Of a stretch of DNA of 45,561 nt, positions 25,084 through 32,462 are shown piece by piece. Below the pieces are notes generated by a model, which did not search any database, had not been told where the DNA came from, and saw nothing but the letters and a program-made list of their open reading frames with translations. Position 1 is the first letter of the stretch, and every line of letters starts with the position of its first letter. A program made the translations under genes and the position numbers. Source of the DNA: Bacteroidota bacterium (GTDB lineage: Bacteria > Bacteroidota > Bacteroidia > Chitinophagales > Saprospiraceae); the NCBI GenBank assembly GCA_029781095.1, contig JAKOXM010000007.1, forward strand, positions 1-45,561. The letters run 5' to 3'.

Positions 25084-25899
25084 TTATTGAATCGTGAAGT
25101 CCCAACGTTTTGTGGGCTTATCCTCCAAAATGACGCTGAATCGGGTAATGGTGTCGCTCAACTCAAACTTGACCTCCCCCTCTCCATAGCTTTTGGAATC
25201 CACAAGTACGGAAAGAAAATTGGATGGCGCCAGGGGCCCGTTCAAGCCGTCGGCGACCAACCTGAAATCATTATTGTCCAGCAATGTGTTAATAATGCCT
25301 CTGAAATCCAGACCTACTTTCAAGGTGACCAAACGCTGCCCGCCGCCAATGTCCTCCACCCGGCCTTCGACGACTTTGTATTGCCGTTCGTATTGAAAAT
25401 CACCGGCGGCAAGCGTAATGGGGCTTGCGGCCGAGATATCCAGTTTCGCGCCCTTTATTGCAGATTTTTTCGCTATAGCAGTACTCGGGTGGGCTTGTTC
25501 ATCGGGGACGCTTGATTGCACCTTTTCGCCGGTCGACCATACCGGCAGGTTGGCTATCAGCAAAATAATCAAAGAAACAGACAGGCATATGCCAGCCCAC
25601 AGCAACACTTTCCTTTGCACCGGGCGATTGGGCGTGGACATCAACAGAGAAGCCGCCGCCGGGGATTTTGAATAGGATAAGTCAATCAGTTCCAACAATC
25701 CCTTCCGTACCCGTGCTGCCTCCAGGGTGGCTTGCTCGCCGGAGATGACGCCGGAACGCTGCCGGGACTGGATATCCCGCCACTGGCTTTCCAATAAAAC
25801 GAGGTCGCCGTTCCGGTTGGGGCTGCCGTTCAATTCTTCGAAAAGACGGTCCATTTGATTTTCGGAGAGTAGTTGAAGCAGGGACTGTTTGGTTACCAT
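25084..25899 (-). CDS. Membrane protein with N-terminal effector-associated domain (EAD11-like)
   Basis: Starting at the ATG at 25899 gives 271 residues. The frame is open to 26067, but its first 56 codons are basic and repetitive, and the conserved domain starts at 'MVTKQSLLQLLSENQMDRLF'. Residues 1-78 are a helical adaptor resembling EAD11, with 'LVLLESQWRDIQSRQRSGVI' and 'EQATLEAARVRKGLLELIDL'. Small EADs are proposed to act as homotypic adaptors in bacterial conflict and signalling systems. One membrane helix follows (98-118), then a linker, then a beta-rich domain (about 150-271) that loosely resembles DUF4352/telokin-like periplasmic domains. I infer cytoplasmic EAD, membrane anchor and extracytoplasmic sensor. 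No typical EAD partner with a nuclease, protease or NACHT domain is found within the window. Confidence 0.75.
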   Translation of the reverse strand: MVTKQSLLQLLSENQMDRLFEELNGSPNRNGDLVLLESQWRDIQSRQRSGVISGEQATLEAARVRKGLLELIDLSYSKSPAAASLLMSTPNRPVQRKVLLWAGICLSVSLIILLIANLPVWSTGEKVQSSVPDEQAHPSTAIAKKSAIKGAKLDISAASPITLAAGDFQYERQYKVVEGRVEDIGGGQRLVTLKVGLDFRGIINTLLDNNDFRLVADGLNGPLAPSNFLSVLVDSKSYGEGEVKFELSDTITRFSVILEDKPTKRWDFTIQ

Positions 25900-26281
25900 T
25901 TTGTTTGTGTTTGGAATATGAAAGATTACTGACGATAGCCGATAAAACACCGGATGATGCCTCAAGCGCACATTAGTACCACAAAAGTGCGCCCGCCAGG
26001 CGGGAGCTGAAAGTACTGCTTTCCCGCCGGCAGTTTTCGCTTTCCCGTTGATAATTTTGAAAAACAACTACCGCCGGGAAATTCATTTCCGCCAGGCGGA
26101 AAACACCACGACCGCGTTGACGACGGCAATGTTATTTTTGACCAAAATTTCAGATGTATGAAGCCGTCTCTGCTTGCCGGTTCCCTGCTGTTTTTATTTC
26201 ATTCCTCGATTTGGGGATTATGATAGAAGCCTTGAAATCTATTTTAGATACATGATCAAAGCACCTGCAAAATTGGGCACC
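25900..26281. other. Divergent intergenic region between EAD11-like and kinase genes
   Basis: These 382 nt have no supported gene; the open frame starting at 26174 is the in-frame extension of the kinase. There are several short GC palindromes: CCCGCCAGGCGGG around 25992-26004 and TTCCGCCAGGCGGAA around 26088-26102. A CTTTCCCGTTGA copy lies at 26040-26051. The region must hold promoters for both genes, but none matches TAnnTTTG well. Confidence 0.4.
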
Positions 26282-29200
26282 ATGAAATACCTCTTTGTAG
26301 TCGGGCTGTTTTTCGGCATACCCATATTATTGTCCGGGCAGACAAGAGCAGAACAGGAGTACAGCGACCAGGTGCTGGATTCACTGGAGCGCACAATTTC
26401 TGTTACCGGCAGTGTACGAGCAAAAGCGGAGCAGATTCAGGCCATTTTAGGGTATATTTTCGGTATTGAAGAAGTTGGTTACGGGCGTTTTCCAGGGCAG
26501 TTGGACAGTTTGAATCAATGTTGTATTGCCGGGAAAACGGATGATCTGCGTTTTGAAAACAGGGTGACTGCCGAATCTGATTTCTACAATGGGTGGACGA
26601 AGTTAATCGATGAACCATCGGAGGCGAAACGGCGATTTGAAAATGCTTTGCCCAAATATGCAATGCTTGGAGACTCTTTTAAAATGGCGTGGTCACACCT
26701 CGCGCTTTGTTTAGTCGCTTCCGCACAAGGTGATAGCTTGTATTTTGCAGAACATTACGAAAACGCAGTTCGCCTGGTTAATAATCACAACTCCCTTCCC
26801 TATTTTCTCTTCGTTTTTTACAATCATTTAGGAATGTTGTGCTATGATTTTGGAAGGTATGCCGAATCAGCATTTTATAACTTCAAAAACCTCGATATTC
26901 TCGACAAATATGGTACGTTAGGTGGTCGCTTGTCACGCAGTTTTACGTTGCGCCACATTGGCGATGATTACTGTAAAATTGGTGATTTAGAGAATGGTGA
27001 AAAGTATATAAAGATGGCCATTCAATCTGCTATGGTTGAAAACTTAGCGCCTGTCCAACATTACGGTAGTCTGGCATGGTGCCTCATAGAAAAAAAAGAT
27101 TACGGCGAAGCATTGTCTTTGCTTAATAAGATGGAAGAGGAACAGTTGAGTGCGTTTTCCCTACCTGGTAAATCCATTCAGTTGGCTACGATGTATTACT
27201 CACAGGCTACCTGCTACCGCAATCTCGGAGACCTCAACAAAGCATATACTTTGGCAAAAAAAGCCGTAAAATGCGCTCCCGATTCTATAGATGTAAGTAA
27301 TGGATCAATGGCCCTTATGGAATTGGCGGCTTGTGAAATGGCGTTTGGCATGGAGGACCAGGCACTACAACATGCACTCATTTCTTTTAACAGGCTTGTG
27401 AATGCTGCAAACACAGAAGGGAGAGAAAAAGGCGCCGAACTAATTTCTAATATTTACAAATACCAGGGTAATTACCGCAAGGCCCTCGAATACAGCGAAT
27501 TGCACTACCGTTTCATGGATCAGATCGAACGACAGCAGAGCGCCCGCCAACTGGCTTTCGGTGAATTCAACCGTAATGCAGAAGTGGAAAAGGCAAAGCG
27601 GGAAGCGGAAGTACAGGCTCAACTCACCCGACAGCGCAACATCCGCTACACGCTGTTTGCTGGGCTGGGCGTGCTGACTTTGCTGGTTTTTCTGTTCTAT
27701 AACCGGTTTCGACTCAAACAAAAAACCGCCGCCCAGCTCGAAGCCAAAAACCGGGAAGTAGAGGTCGCCCGTTTACGAGCTGAAACCTCCGAAGCCTTTA
27801 AATCCCGCTTTCTGGCCAATATGAGCCATGAAATCAGGGCGCCTTTGCACGGTATCGCCGGCTTCACCGACCTGCTGCTGGAAACCTCGCTTTCTGAAAA
27901 ACAGCGCCGCTGGCTCAGCTCCATCCATCACTCTACCGAGCGCCTGAGCGAAGTGGTCAACGATATTCTCGATTTGTCCAAGGTCGAAGCAAGGGAAGTC
28001 AAACTCCGCCAAATTCCTTTCTCACCCGCGCGCGTGGCTGCCGATGTACAGGAAGCGCTCTCGATCCGCGTCGAGAACAAGGGTATCGAATTGAATCTGC
28101 ACATTTCAGAATATTTACCAGAGGCAGTACTCGGCGACCCCACCCGGCTCTACCAAATCCTGATGAATCTGACGGGCAATGCCGTCAAATTTACGGAAAA
28201 AGGCAAAGTGGAATTGTCCGTGACAAGTGATGGAGTCAATTCAAGTCACCCCGTCACTACCCTCCGGTTCAGCGTCTCTGATACCGGCATTGGCATCCCA
28301 CCCGAGAAACTATCCGCTGTTTTTGAAAGTTTCCGTCAGGCATCGGACGACACCACTGCGCGCTTCGGCGGCACGGGACTGGGACTGAGCATCGCCCGGG
28401 AACTGGTGCAATTGCACGGCTCGAATATCCAGGTGGAAAGCACCCCTGACGAAGGCTCCACCTTTTCATTTACCCTGATGCTGCCCCTGGCCAATGCCGC
28501 CGATTTAGCCCTTGAAGCCCAAAGGGCCGATGCGCTTCATTTTACCCAGCCACTCAACATCCTCGTGGCCGACGATAATCCCCTGAACCGCGAGATCGCG
28601 GCGGAAGCCCTGCGCCGGCATTTTGAACAGGCAGAAATAACGGAAGCCGCCAACGGCAGGGAAGTGTTGGAATACATGAAGCGGCAGATTTACGACCTCG
28701 TTTTGATGGATATACAAATGCCCGAAATGACCGGTACGGAAGCCGCGCGATACATCCGGCAATATATTTCCAAAGACATTCCAATTATCGCGCTAACGGC
28801 GTCGGCTACGCCGGAAGAAATAAAGCATGCATTGGCTTCGGGCATGGACCGGCACCTGGGCAAACCGTTCAAACCCTGGGAACTGGCAACGGTCATTGCG
28901 GAGGTGCTGCGTCTATCCGGCAAATCAGCCCAAGCCGGCAGCATTTCCGAATCAAAAGAAACGTGGATCGCGGCCGGCGACTTGGATGACGAGGCGTTCG
29001 ACCTTTCCTTTTTACGCGATTTCTGCAATGGCGACGAAGCGCAGATGCAGCATTTTATCAAAAAGTTTTTGGTACAATGCCCGCTGGAAATCGAAAAACT
29101 GGAAACTGCCCTCCGGGCCGAAGACCAGGAAGCGGTATACCATGCAGCGCACAGTTTTCGGCCGCAGTTGGAATTTGTGGGGCTGCAAGCAATAGGTGAT

Positions 29201-29314
29201 TTGATGTGGCGTCTGGAGCAGGGCGCACGCGACAGCCTCGCGTTTGGGGAACTGACCGCGCTTTTGGGGCAGGTAAAGGCCGCCTTGCAGCGACTCCCCG
29301 TCGATAAAAAGTAA
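26282..29314 (+). CDS. TPR hybrid histidine kinase (kinase 1) with REC and Hpt
   Basis: This protein has 1010 residues from the ATG at 26282, which starts the signal peptide 'MKYLFVVGLFFGIPILLSGQ'. A periplasmic TPR-like helical region runs to about 450, then a membrane helix at about 454-474 and a coiled coil. The HisKA domain has phospho-acceptor His516 in 'NMSHEIRAPLHG', and HATPase_c ('NLTGNAVKFTEKG', 'DTGIGIPPEKL', 'FGGTGLGLS') follows. A receiver has Asp810 in 'LVLMDIQMPEM', and an Hpt domain has His957 in 'AAHSFRPQLEFVG'. This can run a full His-Asp-His phosphorelay to a separate regulator. The conserved Thr/Asn of HExxT/N is Ala520. The TPR part (about 26.4-27.5 kb) looks visibly more AT-rich than the kinase part. 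It is paralogous to the kinase at 32463. Confidence 0.94.
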   Translation: MKYLFVVGLFFGIPILLSGQTRAEQEYSDQVLDSLERTISVTGSVRAKAEQIQAILGYIFGIEEVGYGRFPGQLDSLNQCCIAGKTDDLRFENRVTAESDFYNGWTKLIDEPSEAKRRFENALPKYAMLGDSFKMAWSHLALCLVASAQGDSLYFAEHYENAVRLVNNHNSLPYFLFVFYNHLGMLCYDFGRYAESAFYNFKNLDILDKYGTLGGRLSRSFTLRHIGDDYCKIGDLENGEKYIKMAIQSAMVENLAPVQHYGSLAWCLIEKKDYGEALSLLNKMEEEQLSAFSLPGKSIQLATMYYSQATCYRNLGDLNKAYTLAKKAVKCAPDSIDVSNGSMALMELAACEMAFGMEDQALQHALISFNRLVNAANTEGREKGAELISNIYKYQGNYRKALEYSELHYRFMDQIERQQSARQLAFGEFNRNAEVEKAKREAEVQAQLTRQRNIRYTLFAGLGVLTLLVFLFYNRFRLKQKTAAQLEAKNREVEVARLRAETSEAFKSRFLANMSHEIRAPLHGIAGFTDLLLETSLSEKQRRWLSSIHHSTERLSEVVNDILDLSKVEAREVKLRQIPFSPARVAADVQEALSIRVENKGIELNLHISEYLPEAVLGDPTRLYQILMNLTGNAVKFTEKGKVELSVTSDGVNSSHPVTTLRFSVSDTGIGIPPEKLSAVFESFRQASDDTTARFGGTGLGLSIARELVQLHGSNIQVESTPDEGSTFSFTLMLPLANAADLALEAQRADALHFTQPLNILVADDNPLNREIAAEALRRHFEQAEITEAANGREVLEYMKRQIYDLVLMDIQMPEMTGTEAARYIRQYISKDIPIIALTASATPEEIKHALASGMDRHLGKPFKPWELATVIAEVLRLSGKSAQAGSISESKETWIAAGDLDDEAFDLSFLRDFCNGDEAQMQHFIKKFLVQCPLEIEKLETALRAEDQEAVYHAAHSFRPQLEFVGLQAIGDLMWRLEQGARDSLAFGELTALLGQVKAALQRLPVDKK

Positions 29315-29348
29315 TATTGATAGCCAGCAAATTGGTCTTGGGTTTTAG

Positions 29349-29393
29349 GCAGTCCGTCCGGCATCCTCTGCCGGGCGGACTGCTGCTTTTTTT
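29349..29393 (+). terminator. Intrinsic terminator after kinase 1
   Basis: GCAGTCCGTCCGGCA (29349-29363) and TGCCGGGCGGACTGC (29369-29383) form a 15-bp stem with one G-T pair, a 5-nt loop and TGCTTTTTTT after it. It separates kinase 1 from the downstream secreted-protein genes. Confidence 0.9.
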
Positions 29394-29525
29394 AACCCAT
29401 CGGGAAGATTTTAGCCGGCAATTGCCAAGCGGAAACCCAGAACGACCAAGCGGAAATCAGCCCTTTTTACCGGTTTCAATACCCCCCACTTTTGACCTAT
29501 CAGTTGACAAAAAAATACTTTTACA

Positions 29526-30515
29526 ATGAAACAGACCACCATTTTCTCTACCGCTCTTCTGCTTCTCGCCAACCTTTTCACCAGCCAAATGGCGCAGGCC
29601 CAATGGTCGCAAAGCAGCACGGCCATTTACCCAAGTACCCTGACTAAAAAAGTGGGCATCGGCCTGACTAACCCCACCTATGCACTCGACGTGAAAGGCG
29701 GCATCGGGCTGTACAACTCCGGCAGTTCATTCGTCGGCCTGCTTTCCAACGATGCATCGGGCAACTTCACGATTTCCTCGACCATGGCGCTGAATGGCGG
29801 CACCTCCTCCAAAACCCTGTTGTTCAACGCCCCGGGCAACTACCTCGGTGCGGTGCCTGGCCGTGTCGGCATCGGTACCAATAACCCCGCTGAAGCGCAA
29901 TTCGTAGTGAAAGGCCACCTGAACAACACGGTTGCCATGTTTGGTCAGGGTTCGCCCGGTATCTCGCTGGCCAACTCCTGGTCGAGCATCGGCTTCAACA
30001 GCTATGTCGGGAAAAACGGCAGCGCCCTGGTCTGGAAAGCCATGAGCAACGGCTACGGCGCTGTCCTGGAATGCAACCCCACGAACGGCTGGGTCTATCT
30101 GGTACAAAATGGCTACACCACGTCGAATAACATCCCTTCCCGCACCAACCCGCTCAGCGTCGCGGCCAATGGCAATGTACTGATCGGTACGGTAAACGAC
30201 TTCGGCTACAAACTGGCCGTCAACGGCAGCATTCGCGCCAAAGAAATTCGCGTGCAAAGCGACTGGGCCGACTATGTGTTCGCCGACGACTACCACCTTC
30301 GCCCGCTGGCCGAAGTGGAAAACTTCATCGCTGCCAATGACCGCTTGCCCGACATCCCGTCTGCCTGCGAAATTCAGGAAAACGGTCTCGATCTGGCTGT
30401 CCTGACCACGAAAATGATGGCAAAAATAGAAGAACTAACGCTCTATACCATCGAACTCCATAAGCAGAACAAGGCACTGCAAGCACGGGTGGAGCAACTG
30501 GAAGCAGGCAAATGA
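29526..30515 (+). CDS. Secreted tail-fibre-like protein with C-terminal coiled coil
   Basis: This 329-residue protein has a signal peptide 'MKQTTIFSTALLLLANLFTS' (cleavage about 'MAQAQ'). The middle has repeated fibre motifs 'KKVGIGLTNPTYALDVKGGI' (about 41-60) and 'GRVGIGTNNPAEAQFVVKGH', and later 'YKLAVNGSIRAKEIRV'. The end holds 'YHLRPLAEVENFIAANDRLP' and 'DIPSACEIQENGLDLAVLTT', then a heptad-like coiled coil 'MMAKIEELTLYTIELHKQNK'. This layout is common in Bacteroidota exported proteins that borrow phage-tail-fibre repeats, with the coiled coil driving trimerisation. No T9SS domain is seen, so it may stay in the periplasm or outer membrane. It sits between the two kinases and 110 nt before the C10 protease gene, so co-expression with it is plausible. 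Confidence 0.82.
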   Translation: MKQTTIFSTALLLLANLFTSQMAQAQWSQSSTAIYPSTLTKKVGIGLTNPTYALDVKGGIGLYNSGSSFVGLLSNDASGNFTISSTMALNGGTSSKTLLFNAPGNYLGAVPGRVGIGTNNPAEAQFVVKGHLNNTVAMFGQGSPGISLANSWSSIGFNSYVGKNGSALVWKAMSNGYGAVLECNPTNGWVYLVQNGYTTSNNIPSRTNPLSVAANGNVLIGTVNDFGYKLAVNGSIRAKEIRVQSDWADYVFADDYHLRPLAEVENFIAANDRLPDIPSACEIQENGLDLAVLTTKMMAKIEELTLYTIELHKQNKALQARVEQLEAGK

Positions 30516-30625
30516 GCAAAATACAGGCCGGTGCATCGCAAGCCTGTATGCACTGCCTTTTGCCGGCTTGCTTTTTTGCCGCTTGCCATTTTCTTTTTTC
30601 TGTTCACTTCTCAAACATACACGCC

Positions 30626-32332
30626 ATGAAAAAGATACTATGCTGTGTCGCCTTCGCGCTGGTAACCTTTACCTTGTCTTTTGGGCAAACCGTGCCCGCC
30701 GACCAGGCCGCCAGACTTGCGGAGCGTTTTTTCCAGCAAAAAACCAACCGCGCAACGGTGCCGATGGAACAGGTACAAATCGCCCTGACACCTGCTGCCG
30801 CCAAACGCGGAGCTACTCCTGCCTCTGCGCCGCGCTTCTACGTTTTTGAACCCAGCGAGGGCGAAGGCTACGTAGTGGTGGCTGCCGAGGCCGCCTCTAC
30901 GCCGGTGCTGGGCTATTCGCTGAGCGGCCATTTCCCCGGCGAAACCGAAATGCCGCCTGCAATGCACTTCCTGCTCCAGTGTTACCAGGAACAACTCGAC
31001 TCGATCAGAGCCAACCACTTTACCCCTGTGGCAGACATCAAAAAGCAATGGGAAAATGGCGGCGCCTCCGGCAGTATCGACGAGCGCTCCGGCCCGGTAG
31101 CGCCCCTGCTTACCACTACCTGGGATCAAGGCTGGCCATACAACCTGCAATGCCCGACCAACGCTTCCGGTATGCGAGCCCTTACCGGTTGTGTGGCGAC
31201 GGCGATGGCCCAGATCATGCGTTACTGGAACTTTCCCAGCCAGGACGTAGCCCCCAACCAAATCTGCCTCACTGACAATAACCCATTTGATGCCAACAGT
31301 GATGTGAGCGGTACGTGGTGCACCATGGCAGGCGGTGGTTATCAATGGTCGCTGATGCTGAATGCATACCCCAGCAACAGCAGCAGTACCGAATCCCGGG
31401 ATGCCGTGGCCAAACTCATGTACGACTGCGGTATTGGCGCGCAAATGGACTATGGTACAACGGTAAGCAATGCCCTGGCTGAAAAAGCCGCTTATGCGAT
31501 GGATACCTGGTTTGGCTATTCGGATTGCCCGGTCTATGATAAAGATAGCTACAACAGCGACTGGAAATACCTCCTGCAAAATACCCTGGCTCAGGGCCGG
31601 CCTATATACTACGGTGGCGACAACCACCCTCAACCAAATCCGAATGACAATGAAGGGCATGCCTGGGTAGTGGACGGACACGATGGCGGCAACTACTTCC
31701 ACATGAACTGGGGCTGGGGCGGTACTTCCAATGGCTACTTCCTCCTGACCGACCTGACGCCGCAGACTTTCTATTGGAACAATCACCAACATATGTTTAT
31801 CCCCGTGCCGCAGGGCATCTGCCAGTTGAGCATGACGCTGAGCGGTAATCAAAACAATGTGAACAGAGGAGCGGCTCACTGGATACAGAGCAATGCCACG
31901 GTAAATGCCGGTGCGACTACCGTGTTCCACGCGGGCAACGAAATTACCCTGACCGACGGCTTTTGGGCGCAAGGCGGCAGCGATTTTCATGCTTTCAATC
32001 AAGGCTGCGACTATGGGCTGGTGGGCGAAGGTGAAGACCGCATGGCGCAACAAGTGCAGGAAATCACTATGCCGAACGAGGTAACTATTGCACCCAATCC
32101 TTTTTCCGGCAGCACGCTAATCACGTACCACCTGCCCGCCGAACAGGAGGTAGCCATGCTGCTGCTCGATGCTACGGGCAAACTCATGGCGACGCCAATG
32201 GCTACAGCGATACAACCGGCAGGCCAACATGAGTTTACCCTCGAAGCTGCCGGGCTGCCCGCCGGATTGTACTTTCTGGTGCTGCAAACCGGAGGGAAAC
32301 GGGAGACCAAGCGGTTGGTTCTAACCAAATAA
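30626..32332 (+). CDS. C10 family (streptopain-like) cysteine protease with T9SS sorting domain
   Basis: This protein has 568 residues from the ATG at 30626 (the upstream 38 codons are not leader-like). A signal peptide ends 'TLSFGQ'. A propeptide/Spi inhibitor-like domain follows (about 25-130, 'ADQAARLAERFFQQKTNRAT'). The C10 catalytic domain has nucleophile Cys189 in 'TGCVATAMAQIMRYWNF' and His345 in 'GHAWVVDGHDGGNYFHMNWG'. Then comes a '3-coathanger' beta region ('ATVNAGATTVFHAGNEITLT') and a type A T9SS domain ('TIAPNPFSGSTLITYHL' through 'KRETKRLVLTK'). C10 proteases (streptopain, interpain, PrtT) are made as inactive zymogens and cut themselves free outside the cell. Both catalytic residues are present. 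A hairpin follows at 32346. Confidence 0.95.
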   Translation: MKKILCCVAFALVTFTLSFGQTVPADQAARLAERFFQQKTNRATVPMEQVQIALTPAAAKRGATPASAPRFYVFEPSEGEGYVVVAAEAASTPVLGYSLSGHFPGETEMPPAMHFLLQCYQEQLDSIRANHFTPVADIKKQWENGGASGSIDERSGPVAPLLTTTWDQGWPYNLQCPTNASGMRALTGCVATAMAQIMRYWNFPSQDVAPNQICLTDNNPFDANSDVSGTWCTMAGGGYQWSLMLNAYPSNSSSTESRDAVAKLMYDCGIGAQMDYGTTVSNALAEKAAYAMDTWFGYSDCPVYDKDSYNSDWKYLLQNTLAQGRPIYYGGDNHPQPNPNDNEGHAWVVDGHDGGNYFHMNWGWGGTSNGYFLLTDLTPQTFYWNNHQHMFIPVPQGICQLSMTLSGNQNNVNRGAAHWIQSNATVNAGATTVFHAGNEITLTDGFWAQGGSDFHAFNQGCDYGLVGEGEDRMAQQVQEITMPNEVTIAPNPFSGSTLITYHLPAEQEVAMLLLDATGKLMATPMATAIQPAGQHEFTLEAAGLPAGLYFLVLQTGGKRETKRLVLTK

Positions 32333-32345
32333 TTTGCTTTTATCA

Positions 32346-32379
32346 CCGGCAGCACGATGGCGATTGCCAGTGCTGCCGG
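32346..32379 (+). terminator. Hairpin after the C10 protease gene
   Basis: CCGGCAGCAC (32346-32355) pairs with GTGCTGCCGG (32370-32379), and an inner TGGC/GCCA stem (32358-32361, 32366-32369) extends it. The tail is only AATTT, so termination may be weak and kinase 2 could be partly read through. Confidence 0.6.
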
Positions 32380-32436
32380 AATTTGGCATTATAACCCCGC
32401 ACCAAATGGAACTCACCGGTAAACCATTTTTTTTGC

Positions 32437-32444
32437 TACGTTTG
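32437..32444 (+). promoter_or_regulatory. Candidate -7 element of kinase 2
   Basis: TACGTTTG is an exact TAnnTTTG match, 18 nt before the ATG at 32463. The bases at the expected -33 position are not TTTG. Confidence 0.4.
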
Positions 32445-32462
32445 TCATATAATATAGAACCA

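Noticed and set aside
29526-30515. Phage tail fibre, hence a prophage
   Set aside because: It has a signal peptide and no phage neighbours; such repeats are common in Bacteroidota exported proteins.
30638-32053. Minus-strand 471-codon frame opposite the C10 protease
   Set aside because: Antisense artefact; the plus strand has intact catalytic motifs, signal and T9SS domain.
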